Part shown: positions 34,160-42,104 of the stretch, one piece after another
Layout of the letters: each line of letters starts with the position of its first letter
Numbering within the stretch: position 1 is the first letter of the stretch
Assembly: GCF_963677315.1 (NCBI RefSeq)
Contig: NZ_OY781939.1
Location: 2,170,001-2,234,000 of the forward strand
Source: an uncultured Sphaerochaeta sp.
GTDB lineage: Bacteria; Spirochaetota; Spirochaetia; Sphaerochaetales; Sphaerochaetaceae
DNA: 64,000 nt
Reading direction: 5' to 3'
The notes under the pieces: generated by a model
What the model was told of the DNA's origin: nothing
Databases searched by the model: none
What the model saw: the letters and a program-made list of their open reading frames with translations, nothing else
Program-made: the position numbers and the translations under genes

Positions 34160-34765
34160 TCAGGAATCCTTCCTGTCCAACCCCACCAGATAAATCTCAA
34201 ATGAGTCATCCCTACAGGCCTTCGGCTTGTAGGGTTTTACTTTATTGAAGAGAGTTCTCATTAATTGCAGGAGTTCAACCTGTCCTCCACCCTGAAAGAT
34301 CTTCACCACAAGATTTCCATGGGGCTTCAGATGGTCCTTGGCAAGATAGATGACCTGTTCTGCGAGGTTCTCGCTCCTGGCCGTATCGACACTTCTGTTT
34401 CCCATCGTCATAGGAGCTGCATCGCTGATGATTGCATTATACGGACCATGTTGCACCAAGATTTCCCTGATATCCTTCGAGAACGCATCGCCCACATACG
34501 CGGTGACCGTTGGAGGTACTGGATTCAGGTTCAAGGGATTCAGGTCAACAGCTATGATGCTTCCTTTTCCCTTGATGAGGTTTCTGTGTGTATACAATGT
34601 CCACGATCCGGGAGCTGCCCCGACATCCAATACGGAGTCCCCACTCTTAACCAGGTTGAAATGTTGTTGTAGCTCTTCCAGTTTATAGACGGAGCGAGCT
34701 GGATAGCCTTCCTTGTGTGCTCGTTTTGTATAGGAGTCTGCACGGTCCCTTCTGCTTGTTGCCAT
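34160..34765 (-). CDS. rlmE: 23S rRNA (uridine-2552 2'-O)-methyltransferase RlmE
   Basis: 201 residues with the FtsJ/RrmJ fold: RSVYKLEELQ (first catalytic Lys), VLDVGAAPGSWTLY SAM loop, ISDAAPMTMG (Asp), NLVVKIFQGG (Lys) and DDSFEIYLV (Glu), so the K-D-K-E tetrad is complete. It methylates the ribosomal A-loop late in 50S assembly. TATAGT is 6 bases before ATG 34765 with no ribosome binding site, so it is probably leaderless. Confidence 0.93.
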   Translation of the reverse strand: MATSRRDRADSYTKRAHKEGYPARSVYKLEELQQHFNLVKSGDSVLDVGAAPGSWTLYTHRNLIKGKGSIIAVDLNPLNLNPVPPTVTAYVGDAFSKDIREILVQHGPYNAIISDAAPMTMGNRSVDTARSENLAEQVIYLAKDHLKPHGNLVVKIFQGGGQVELLQLMRTLFNKVKPYKPKACRDDSFEIYLVGLDRKDS

Positions 34766-34807
34766 GATCCAACTATAGCAAACATTTGAAGGAGTCGGAA
34801 GAGCATA

Positions 34808-34908
34808 AAGATGGTGCCAGCGGTATTGTGGGGTGGGGAGAGAGAACCGCTGGCACCAAAGAAATCACACTTTAAGGAGGTTTGAAAAAAACTGTTGCTC
34901 TGTTCTGT
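34808..34908 (-). ncRNA. Candidate sigma54-dependent small RNA A
   Basis: Predicted start near 34908, about 11 bases after the -12 element. The conserved 5' part reads AGAACAGAGCAACA followed by a U7 run, then CAAACCUCCUU, an anti-Shine-Dalgarno stretch. The RNA ends in an 11-bp hairpin (34813-34823 with 34847-34857) whose 23-nt loop is C-rich (CUCCCCACCCCACA). The tail is U-poor (AUCUUUAUG). It is a paralogue of the unit at 35055-35149. No gene occupies this stretch. Confidence 0.65.
34813..34857 (-). terminator. Terminator hairpin of sRNA A
   Basis: GGTGCCAGCGG pairs perfectly with CCGCTGGCACC around a 23-nt loop. The downstream U tract on the minus strand is short. Confidence 0.65.
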
Positions 34909-34917
34909 CTATAGTAC

Positions 34918-34934
34918 TGCAACTAGTGTGCCAA
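34918..34934 (-). promoter_or_regulatory. Sigma54 promoter of sRNA A
   Basis: On the minus strand TTGGCACACTAGTTGCA, with GG-N10-GC spacing (34932-34931 and 34920-34919). It directs transcription leftward into sRNA A. Confidence 0.8.
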
Positions 34935-35054
34935 TTATCCAAAAACAGTACATTAAGCAGTAAATAATCACTAAAAGTAAATAATTTAACTGGAATTAAG
35001 TGGAAGAGTGGTGTGAAAAATTATCACACTATTTAATAATTTCACAGAGAAGGG
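34935..35054. other. AT-rich spacer between sRNA units with enhancer-like palindrome
   Basis: No gene. GTGTGA-N7-TCACAC at 35011-35029 lies 79 bases upstream of the -24 element of sRNA A and resembles the palindrome upstream of sRNA B. It is a likely binding site for the sigma54 activator. Confidence 0.55.
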
Positions 35055-35149
35055 CAAAAAGGAGGGTGCCAAAAGAGGTTTGGGGAAAATCTCTTGGCAC
35101 CCTGTCGGTATAAAAGGAGGAGTATGAAAAAAATGTTGCTCTGTTCTAC
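35055..35149 (-). ncRNA. Candidate sigma54-dependent small RNA B
   Basis: Predicted start near 35148. It begins with the same AGAACAGAGCAACA, then a U7 run and CAUACUCCUCCUUUU, which is complementary to a ribosome binding site plus AUG. It ends in a hairpin (35064-35077 with 35091-35102) with a CCCC-containing loop followed by CCUUUUUG. It has the same architecture as sRNA A 240 bases away, with changed hairpin sequence but preserved pairing. Confidence 0.7.
35064..35102 (-). terminator. Terminator hairpin of sRNA B
   Basis: GGGTGCCAA pairs with TTGGCACCC, and AGAG/CTC extends the stem past a small bulge. On the minus strand it is followed by TCCTTTTT. Confidence 0.75.
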
Positions 35150-35158
35150 CTAAAACAA

Positions 35159-35175
35159 TGCAATAAGCGTGCCAA
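35159..35175 (-). promoter_or_regulatory. Sigma54 promoter of sRNA B
   Basis: On the minus strand TTGGCACGCTTATTGCA, a full match to the -24/-12 consensus with GG at 35173-35172 and GC at 35161-35160. Confidence 0.85.
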
Positions 35176-35225
35176 GAGTAAAACTGGGAATAGAGCCTTC
35201 AAATAGGGGTAGCTGTCGAAAAAGA

Positions 35226-35244
35226 GTGTGCATTGCTTTCACAC
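35226..35244. promoter_or_regulatory. Enhancer-like palindrome upstream of sRNA B
   Basis: GTGTG-N9-CACAC, 53 bases upstream of the -24 element, with the longer GAGTGTG/CACACTC symmetry. A further GTGTG half-site is at 35255. It matches the palindrome at 35011-35029. Confidence 0.55.
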
Positions 35245-35308
35245 TCGCAAAAAGGTGTGCAAATTTTGCTCAATTGACGTTGTCTCCTTCCCTATATACT
35301 GTATGTCT

Positions 35309-35947
35309 ATGAAAAAGAGCACTATTTTGAACCGGAGATTCCGGGATACTACCTATAAAAATGTTACACTCAAGTTGGTTATCATCAACGTCTTGGTGTA
35401 TCTCGTCACATCGATGGTCTACCCAAGGCTTACCTACTATCTTGCAATGATACCTTCCCTGGTGTTGAGTGGATATCTCTGGCAACCCTTCACCTATATG
35501 TTTGTGCATGGAGGATTCAGTCATTTGCTGTTCAACATGCTGAGCCTTTTCATCTTTGGCTCGATGGTTGAGCGTAGGATAGGGAGCAAGGAGTATCTCC
35601 TGTTCTATCTCCTGACTGGTCTGTTTAGTGGCATTGTCAGCTTCTTCAGTTACTATCTTGCCGGAACAAATGTCATCCTTGTGGGTGCCTCGGGAGCTAT
35701 CTACGGAGTGCTCTTGATGTTCGCCGTCTTCTATCCCTACTCGGTAATCTTCGTCTTTGGACTCATTCCCATCAGAGCCCCGATTCTGGTCATCTTGTAT
35801 GCTCTCATTGAGCTTTCCAGCCATGTCTTTGGAGCTGGGGGAAATGTGGCGCACCTTACCCATCTCAGTGGTTTGATTTTCGGGTACCTGTACTGCAGGA
35901 TCCGTATGAGGATCAATCCTCTGGAAGTATTCAGGCGGACACTCTAG
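35309..35947 (+). CDS. Rhomboid-family intramembrane serine protease
   Basis: About 212 residues with six membrane helices. Catalytic serine in VGASGAIYG and histidine in HLTHLSGLIFGY; the HGGFSHLLFNMLSLFIFG loop carries the oxyanion-site His and Asn. It cleaves membrane-spanning substrates, not identified here. TTGACG-N17-TACTGT lies exactly 6 bases before ATG 35309 and no ribosome binding site is present, so the message is probably leaderless; longer reading of the frame upstream is not supported. Confidence 0.88.
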   Translation: MKKSTILNRRFRDTTYKNVTLKLVIINVLVYLVTSMVYPRLTYYLAMIPSLVLSGYLWQPFTYMFVHGGFSHLLFNMLSLFIFGSMVERRIGSKEYLLFYLLTGLFSGIVSFFSYYLAGTNVILVGASGAIYGVLLMFAVFYPYSVIFVFGLIPIRAPILVILYALIELSSHVFGAGGNVAHLTHLSGLIFGYLYCRIRMRINPLEVFRRTL

Positions 35948-37029
35948 TCCTGAAGATCGTATTTCTGGCGAATTTCGGCATATTGTTGCTTGATCACATC
36001 ATAGATGATTGAAAGTTTCTGGTCATGATGGATGAAAGCGGACTTCATGGCATTGATTGTGATCTTCTCAAGGTCCCGGATAGTCAGGTTGTAGTATTGG
36101 ACTGCAAGCTCCATCTCCTTGGTTACCGTGGTGTCACTCATCAAACGGTTATCACTGCAAAGGAATACCCTGAACTTGTTTCTGAAGAGGATGGGGAAGG
36201 GGTGGCTGTCATAATCCTTCACAGCCCCTGTTCCGACATTGCTGGTAAGACACATCTCCATCGGGATTCTCCGGTCAAGGATGAAGGCTGCAAGAGAACC
36301 CATTTTCTCGATTCTTGTTCCTTCAATCCCCATATCCTCCACCAAGCGTACGCCATGCCCGATGCGATGAGCCCCACACAGTTGCACAGCTTGCCAGATG
36401 GACTCTACCCCAAAGGCTTCCCCTGCGTGGATGGTTATATTGAAGTTCTTGCTTCTGATGAATTGGAATGCGTCAAGATGTTTCTTGGCAGGGTACCCAA
36501 TCTCATCGCCGGCAAGGTCGAATCCAACAACACCTCGATCGGCGAAGGCAACAGCGAGTTCTGCAATGCTCTTGCTGACACTCGGTGATTGGTTGCGCAT
36601 GGCGCAAAGGATCAGTCCAGTGGGCATTCCCGTTTTACGTGTTCCTTGTTGTAGGCCGTCAAGCACGGCTTGCACCGCCTCTTCCAAGGACAGTCCGCCT
36701 TCTGTGTGAAGGATGGGGGCAAACCGGATTTCTGCATAGCACACGTTCTCAGCAGCAAGATCTTCTACAGCCTCAAAGGCAACACGATGCAATGCTGCAC
36801 TGCTCTGCATAACCTTGGTGGTCAAGGCAAAAGACTCAAGGTACAGGGAGAGACTTTTCTGTTTGCCTCCCCTGACGAACCACTGGTGGAGTTCTTCTGG
36901 GTCCTCAGTGGGAAGGGTAATGCCTTGTGTCTTGGCCAGGCTGATAATGGTCTGGATTCTCAACCCTCCATCAAGGTGGTCATGGAGTTCTACTTTAGGG
37001 ACTTGTTTAATGATTTCCTTTGTTACCAT
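35944..37029 (-). CDS. add: Adenosine deaminase
   Basis: 361 residues: VELHDHLDGG (zinc His pair), HAGEAFG (His and catalytic Glu), HRIGHGVRL (His) and FLCSDNRLMSD (Asp), so all zinc and catalytic residues are present. It converts adenosine to inosine in purine salvage. I place the start at ATG 37029, six bases after TATGAT and without a ribosome binding site (leaderless); the frame runs 57 codons further upstream but that part is not conserved-looking. It overlaps the rhomboid gene end by 4 bases (convergent). Confidence 0.9.
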   Translation of the reverse strand: MVTKEIIKQVPKVELHDHLDGGLRIQTIISLAKTQGITLPTEDPEELHQWFVRGGKQKSLSLYLESFALTTKVMQSSAALHRVAFEAVEDLAAENVCYAEIRFAPILHTEGGLSLEEAVQAVLDGLQQGTRKTGMPTGLILCAMRNQSPSVSKSIAELAVAFADRGVVGFDLAGDEIGYPAKKHLDAFQFIRSKNFNITIHAGEAFGVESIWQAVQLCGAHRIGHGVRLVEDMGIEGTRIEKMGSLAAFILDRRIPMEMCLTSNVGTGAVKDYDSHPFPILFRNKFRVFLCSDNRLMSDTTVTKEMELAVQYYNLTIRDLEKITINAMKSAFIHHDQKLSIIYDVIKQQYAEIRQKYDLQD

Positions 37030-37193
37030 GGGTTTATCATACTGCATATATGTATGATGAGGCAAATCCAAAAGGATCACAGAGCGATGAAATTGGGTGA
37101 AAGAAGGGTCCAAGACTGTACAATTTTGAGAAAAATTGGGATACTGCCTATAGTAAGTATAATTCAAATAATGAGTAAGGAGATATTCTGCAT

Positions 37194-37706
37194 ATGTCAA
37201 AACGAGAAGAGACTCTCAACAAAAAATTGCTGGCGGCATCAGTTTCTGCTACCAAAGTGAAGGAAGTGAAAAGTCTACTTGAGCAGGGTGCAGACATTCA
37301 TACCCAGAATGAATGGGGTCTTACTCCTATTATGCTGGCTTCTCAGTACAATTCATCAGTGAATGTACTGAAGGCATTGTTGGAAGCAGGGGCAGATATT
37401 CAGGAGGCTGAGCCCAAGTATCGCTCGAATGCACTTCACCTTGCAGCCAACAAGAGTACCAGTCCCAAGATCATTGAAGAATTACTGAAAGCCGGTGCTG
37501 ACCTGAATGCGCGAAACTATCTTGGAGAGACTGCCTTGATCATGGCAGTAAACACCAACCCTGAGACACGTGTTGTAACAGCCTTGCTGAAAGCCGGTGC
37601 TGATATCAATGCCCGTGACTACCAGGGTCACTCTGTGCTTGAATATGCCAAGGCAGCAAAGCGTACCTATATTCTCAACCAGTTGAAGAAGATGGGTGCC
37701 AACTAA
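37194..37706 (+). CDS. Ankyrin-repeat protein
   Basis: 170 residues with about four ankyrin repeats (LLEQGADIHTQNEWGLTPIM, LLEAGADIQEAE, LLKAGADLNARNYLGETALI, LLKAGADINARDYQGHSVLE). No signal peptide. It is a cytoplasmic protein-binding module of unknown partner. AAGGAG lies upstream, and TTGAGA-N17-TATAGT is a possible promoter. A terminator follows. Confidence 0.85.
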   Translation: MSKREETLNKKLLAASVSATKVKEVKSLLEQGADIHTQNEWGLTPIMLASQYNSSVNVLKALLEAGADIQEAEPKYRSNALHLAANKSTSPKIIEELLKAGADLNARNYLGETALIMAVNTNPETRVVTALLKAGADINARDYQGHSVLEYAKAAKRTYILNQLKKMGAN

Positions 37707-37730
37707 GACATTTTCATCCCAGGAATACAA

Positions 37731-37769
37731 CAATCCCCTGATCAATGCTTATTGACCAGGGGATATTTT
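37731..37769. terminator. Intrinsic terminator after the ankyrin gene
   Basis: ATCCCCTG-ATCAAT with ATTGAC-CAGGGGAT around a small loop, then ATTTTT. It also separates the convergent proS gene. Confidence 0.85.
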
Positions 37770-37787
37770 TCTGTTCTTTGTTTGAGA

Positions 37788-39554
37788 TTAGTTGTTCTGC
37801 CACTCAGTCTCTACAATCTGGGAGGCCAGCTCGTCCTTGAGTTTTGCGATCAGGCTGAGGGTTTCCTCAACTACGGTATCAACACCGAAGGAGAAAGACT
37901 CTTCAAGATTGCTTCTGAGTTTCACCTCCACCTTTCCTTCCTTCAGAGAACGGTTCCCCAAGGTAATGCGAACCGGGAGGCCGATAAGATCAGCATCAGC
38001 AAACTTTACACCAGCAGACTCCTTTCGATCATCATAGAGAACCTCAATACCTGCCTGGGTGAGGGCCTTATAGATGGTTTCTGCTACTTGGGCGTCCTTT
38101 ACCAGGCTAACCAAGTGGACCTGCATCGGAGCAACGCTGATCGGTAAGCTAAGTCCCTTCTCATCACTGTAGTTCTCTGCAAGACAGGCAAGCAAACGTC
38201 CAACTCCAATACCATAAGATCCCATGATCACAGGTCGGCGGACACCGTTCTCATCTTGGTAGGTACAGTTCATGCTCTCACTGTATCGGGTGTTCAACTG
38301 GAAGATGTTTCCTACTTCCACGCCCTTCGAGGCAACCAGGGGTTCTCCGCATTCAGGACAGGCATGGCCACCGCTTGCACTTGCAATATCGGCAACTTCT
38401 CCCTGGTAGTCCCTGCCGAAGTTGGTATTAAGCAGGTGATATCCCTCTTCATTTGCACCAGCGACCAGGTTGTTGCTTTTTGCCACTGAGTCATCAACCA
38501 CCACAAGAACATCATCCGCGCAACCAATGGCTGAACCATAGCCGGGAACCATCTTCTTTGCAGTAATTTCCTCTGGGTGGGCTGGTCTGAGTGAGTTTGC
38601 CTTGACTGCATTCTGAAGTTTGTTCTCTTCTACCTCCAGGTCCCCTCTGATGATGCCAACAATGAGTTTTTCCTCTTCCTCCCCGTTGGTATCATTGATG
38701 AAGGTCCCTACCAGGAATACTGCCTTAGCCGTCTGGTGTTTCTCTATCTTGAGGAATGCGGCAAGCTCTTCGATGGTCTTGCAATCAGGGGTAAGCACCT
38801 TTTCTGTTTCCTTCATTTCCTCGCTGTAGTAGGTTTTCTTGAAGGTAGCCACCTGGCGGTTTGCTGTATAATGGCACGCAGGACAGGTAATGATGGTGTC
38901 CTCTCCAATGGGTGAGAGGTACATATATTCGTGGCTGATCTTGCCACCCATCATGCCGCTGTCTGCACCTACGACGATGACGGGTAAGCCACAACGACTG
39001 AAAATCCTGAAGTAGGCTTTATAATGTTCAGCATACTGTTTATCCAGCCCTTCCTGGTCAATATCGAAGGAGTAGCTGTCCTTCATGGTGAACTCTCTCA
39101 CCCTGATAAGACCTGCGCGAGGACGGGGATCATCCCGCCACTTGGTCTGGATCTGATACACAAGCAGGGGAAGCCGCTTGTAGCTGTCAATCTCTCCACG
39201 GGCGAGATCGGTTACAGCTTCCTCATGGGTCATGGCAAGGACCATATCCCTTCCCGCGCGGTCATTGAATCTACTCATCTCTCGGTCGATGCTGTAGAAT
39301 CGGCCGGTTTCCTTCCAGATATCCGCAGGATTGACCAGCGGCATCAGGATCTCTTGTCCCCCGATTGCATTCATCTCTTCACGAATGACTTGTTCTATCT
39401 TCTTGGTCGCACTGAACCCAAAGGGGAGCAAGGTGAAGATGCCAGCTCCCAACTGGCGGATAAAGCCTGCTCGCAGCAGATATTCATACCCCTTGCTGTC
39501 AGCACCGTTTGGGGCTTCTCTCAGGGTTTTGGAAAAGAGTTTGGACATCCTCAT
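37788..39554 (-). CDS. proS: Prolyl-tRNA synthetase (bacterial type with editing domain)
   Basis: 588 residues. Class II motifs: LPFGFSATKKIEQVIREEM (motif 1 region), a motif 2 region containing RPRAGLIRVREFTMKD, and GIGVGRLLACLAE (motif 3). The YbaK-like editing insertion lies at about 220-400 (KTIEELAAFLKIEKHQTAKAV). It charges tRNA-Pro. ATG 39554 follows AAGGAG by 10 bases; the frame continues upstream without support. Confidence 0.97.
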   Translation of the reverse strand: MRMSKLFSKTLREAPNGADSKGYEYLLRAGFIRQLGAGIFTLLPFGFSATKKIEQVIREEMNAIGGQEILMPLVNPADIWKETGRFYSIDREMSRFNDRAGRDMVLAMTHEEAVTDLARGEIDSYKRLPLLVYQIQTKWRDDPRPRAGLIRVREFTMKDSYSFDIDQEGLDKQYAEHYKAYFRIFSRCGLPVIVVGADSGMMGGKISHEYMYLSPIGEDTIITCPACHYTANRQVATFKKTYYSEEMKETEKVLTPDCKTIEELAAFLKIEKHQTAKAVFLVGTFINDTNGEEEEKLIVGIIRGDLEVEENKLQNAVKANSLRPAHPEEITAKKMVPGYGSAIGCADDVLVVVDDSVAKSNNLVAGANEEGYHLLNTNFGRDYQGEVADIASASGGHACPECGEPLVASKGVEVGNIFQLNTRYSESMNCTYQDENGVRRPVIMGSYGIGVGRLLACLAENYSDEKGLSLPISVAPMQVHLVSLVKDAQVAETIYKALTQAGIEVLYDDRKESAGVKFADADLIGLPVRITLGNRSLKEGKVEVKLRSNLEESFSFGVDTVVEETLSLIAKLKDELASQIVETEWQNN

Positions 39555-39676
39555 CTTGATACATCTCCTTAGTATTCGAACAGGGGCCATTGTAGCAAAA
39601 GCATCTTGCCTTCTCAAGGTACCAGCAATGAGGTTTTACGTTCCCTAACCTTGGCCTCTCATGATATACTCGCTGT

Positions 39677-40345
39677 ATGGAAACCAAAAAATATGAAAAA
39701 TACCGCAGGCAGGTAGCTTCTTTCATGACCCGCCTGTACGATCGACAACTCACCACTGCCAGTGGTGGCAATATTAGCATGCGGATCAGCAAGGATCTTT
39801 TTTGCATCACCCCCAGTGCGCTCGACAAAGGATTGCTCACTCCTGATGACATTGCTGTAGTAACCTTGGAAGGGAAGAATCTGACACCGAATCTACCTCT
39901 CAGTATCGAAACTGAGATGCATCGCCTGATTCTTGTAGCCCGTCCAGACATCCAGGCAATTGTGCATGCCCATCCAACGTATGTCTCTGCGTTCACTGCC
40001 ATCACCAAGGATGGAAAGTGCGCCATCAACACGCATCTGATTGCAGAGTCATATTATATCCTTGAGGATCCAGCGTATGTTGAGTATCGATTGATGGGAA
40101 CAGTGGACCTTGCCGAGCAGGTTGCTGCCAGCTCCTTTGACCATGATGTACTGCTCTTGGAAAACCATGGAGCGGTAGCCCTTGGGCGAACGATGCTCGA
40201 GGCTTTTGACAAGATGGAATTGCTCGAGCGTGCAGCGCAGATGACCGTCATCACCAAGCAGATGGGCGGCGGGGAGTATGAGGTGAGGGAATTACCGGAA
40301 CCAAGACTGAAGCAGCTGATGCACATGAAGTACGGGTCAAAATAG
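39677..40345 (+). CDS. Class II aldolase/adducin family protein
   Basis: 222 residues: TTASGGNISMR phosphate loop, HAHPTYVSAF zinc His-x-His, and LENHGAVALG with the third His. Relatives are L-fuculose- and L-ribulose-phosphate aldolase/epimerases. TATACT is 6 bases before ATG 39677 and there is no ribosome binding site, so it is probably leaderless. The specific sugar cannot be read from the sequence. Confidence 0.87.
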   Translation: METKKYEKYRRQVASFMTRLYDRQLTTASGGNISMRISKDLFCITPSALDKGLLTPDDIAVVTLEGKNLTPNLPLSIETEMHRLILVARPDIQAIVHAHPTYVSAFTAITKDGKCAINTHLIAESYYILEDPAYVEYRLMGTVDLAEQVAASSFDHDVLLLENHGAVALGRTMLEAFDKMELLERAAQMTVITKQMGGGEYEVRELPEPRLKQLMHMKYGSK

Positions 40346-40346
40346 T

Positions 40347-41078
40347 ATGAAGATTGAATTGGAGACAATTCCTGTTTGGGATGGCGTGCAGGAAAACTGT
40401 GAATGTTTCATCTGCAACCTTATGGCAGAGGCACAGAAGGATGCAATCAATTTCTATCTGGGCAATTCTGTCATGAACCCAGAGACCAGGGTACGGGTGA
40501 ATGAGCATGGTTTCTGTCCCAAACACTGGCGTATGCTTGCTGCAGCCAACAAGCCCCAGGGAGTTGCCTTGATGGGGGATACCTACCTTGAAACAACAAG
40601 AGTCAAGGCTGAGGCTGCGATCAATGGGCTTCTGTCAGCAAGTAATCCACGGCAGGCGAAGAGAGCGGTAGGAGCTTTTCATGCGGTAATGGCTTCACGA
40701 GAGAAAGGGTGCCTTGTCTGTTCATCTATGGAAGAGCGGCTCCAGCGGTACCTATACACGACCTGTTATCTATGGGGAGAGGACCCTTCCTTCCGTGAAG
40801 CCCTCTCACAAGGGAAAGGGTTCTGTCTTCATCACTTTACCCTCCTGCTGGAGATTGGACAGAAAGCGCTTTCCTCCAAATTGTATCCAGCGTTTGTACG
40901 AGCAATGGCTCAACTTGAGGTTGCCAACCTTGATAGGATGGCAAAAGATGTGCATTGGATGACACAGAAATACAAGTCGGAGAATGCAGACAAGCCTTGG
41001 CATGGCTGTGAGGATGCCCATAAACGGACAGTGGATAAAATGACAGGACGCAGCAGGGTTATAGATCCCGTTCGCTGA
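40347..41078 (+). CDS. Cysteine-pair protein of the DUF6062 type
   Basis: 243 residues with repeated Cys/His motifs: CECFICNLM, GFCPKHW, GCLVCSSM and GFCLHHF, that is two C-x2-C...C-x2/3-H units likely to bind two metal ions. I assign DUF6062 from memory of this pattern, with moderate confidence. It starts one base after the aldolase stop and is probably cotranscribed with it. Confidence 0.6.
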   Translation: MKIELETIPVWDGVQENCECFICNLMAEAQKDAINFYLGNSVMNPETRVRVNEHGFCPKHWRMLAAANKPQGVALMGDTYLETTRVKAEAAINGLLSASNPRQAKRAVGAFHAVMASREKGCLVCSSMEERLQRYLYTTCYLWGEDPSFREALSQGKGFCLHHFTLLLEIGQKALSSKLYPAFVRAMAQLEVANLDRMAKDVHWMTQKYKSENADKPWHGCEDAHKRTVDKMTGRSRVIDPVR

Positions 41079-41646
41079 CCTGTTTCTTTCTCTTCCTTTT
41101 CCGTTCCTTGATACCCAACAACAGTTGCAAGGTATCTTCCTCTCCGTCCACATCTTTCTGTTTGAGATGTGTCGTGGTACCGTCCGCCTTGTTGAAATGA
41201 TAATACTCCAAGCTGTCTTGCTTAGGACTATAGAGCAGGATGTAATCCCTCTGGGGGAGGAAGGATACTCCCAGTATAAGTTGGCATCCCTCCTCCTGGA
41301 CCTGAAGCAGATGGTTCTGCTGACCCTTGGAAAGATAATCATTACCAAGGATGATCCCCAGAAGCTTGATTCCTTTCCTGTTATGGACAAGCACATCAAG
41401 TCCGTCCCGCAGAATATCCACCTTGATGTTTCCAGGAAGGGAGAAGAAATTGGGATTTGCTGCATCCTCAGAAAGGCTGAGTACTTTTCTTAGGCTTAAT
41501 TGCAACTGGGAGGCCAAGCAGTGGGCAAGGCTTGTCTTTGCCTTCGGCCAGGACAGCACTATCTCATCTTCAGCCAAGAGTTGCCGTAGGGCACTCTCGA
41601 ATGCCTCAAAGAGAAGAATATTGGTATATCGGGCGTTGCTTGCCAT
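41059..41646 (-). CDS. Hypothetical protein
   Basis: 195 residues with no recognised domain. A central IKVDILRDGLDVLVHNRKGIKLLGI segment has alternating strands somewhat like nuclease-fold cores, but no catalytic set can be assigned. The C terminus is very basic (KERKRKRKKQ). The ATG is 4 bases after the stop of the OsmC gene, so translation is coupled. It overlaps the convergent gene by 20 bases. Confidence 0.55.
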   Translation of the reverse strand: MASNARYTNILLFEAFESALRQLLAEDEIVLSWPKAKTSLAHCLASQLQLSLRKVLSLSEDAANPNFFSLPGNIKVDILRDGLDVLVHNRKGIKLLGIILGNDYLSKGQQNHLLQVQEEGCQLILGVSFLPQRDYILLYSPKQDSLEYYHFNKADGTTTHLKQKDVDGEEDTLQLLLGIKERKRKRKKQVSERDL

Positions 41647-41650
41647 GGTG

Positions 41651-42037
41651 CTATTGGAAATCCACTGAGTAATCCATCTCACTTACCTGTGATATGGTCT
41701 GGTAGATAGAACAGTACCGGGAAGCTGTCTCGAAGGCTTTCAGGAATTTCTTCTGATTGTCCACTCCAGTGGCTTGTACCGTAATATGTAGTGATTTAAG
41801 CGTGGTAGGGGGATCGTCTCGCTTCTCTCCATCAACATCAAAGCTGATATGTTCCCAGCTGATTCGCATTTTTGTAGCAAGTTCCACAAATGTAGCAAAC
41901 AGACAACCACTCAATGCACCTAACAGGTAATCATAGGGCGCGCTGGAAGGGCCAATTTCAAAGCTGGAACCCTTGTCTGTAACGAACTGGTAGTGTCCAG
42001 GTACAAAGTCGGCACGAACATGTTTCTTCTCACCCAT
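41651..42037 (-). CDS. OsmC-family protein
   Basis: 128 residues with the OsmC/Ohr fold: APYDYLLGALSGCLFATF carries the first redox cysteine, and SRYCSIYQTIS the second. Likely a thiol-dependent peroxidase or related protein in oxidative-stress defence. AGGAG is 7 bases before the ATG, with TATGCT further upstream as a -10. Confidence 0.85.
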   Translation of the reverse strand: MGEKKHVRADFVPGHYQFVTDKGSSFEIGPSSAPYDYLLGALSGCLFATFVELATKMRISWEHISFDVDGEKRDDPPTTLKSLHITVQATGVDNQKKFLKAFETASRYCSIYQTISQVSEMDYSVDFQ

Positions 42038-42104
42038 GAGGTATCTCCTATGCCCATAGCATAGCCCATGCAGAATGATTTTTCTAGGATGGGAATCATT
42101 TGTA

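Noticed and set aside
35011..35029. CRP-like site TGTGA...TCACA
   Set aside because: The spacer is 7 bases, not the 6 required for CRP, and no CRP is seen in the window. An enhancer site for a sigma54 activator fits better.
35124..35153. Tiny plus-strand frame MKKMLLCST with a strong AAGGAGG, and a similar one near 34882
   Set aside because: They could be leader peptides, but both lie inside the minus-strand sRNA units, differ in frame from each other, and have no plus-strand promoter or gene downstream. The SD-like text is better read as the anti-SD part of the sRNAs.
35251..35273. A third sigma54-like element (minus strand, TTTGCACACC...TTTTGC)
   Set aside because: It lacks the essential GG of the -24 element.
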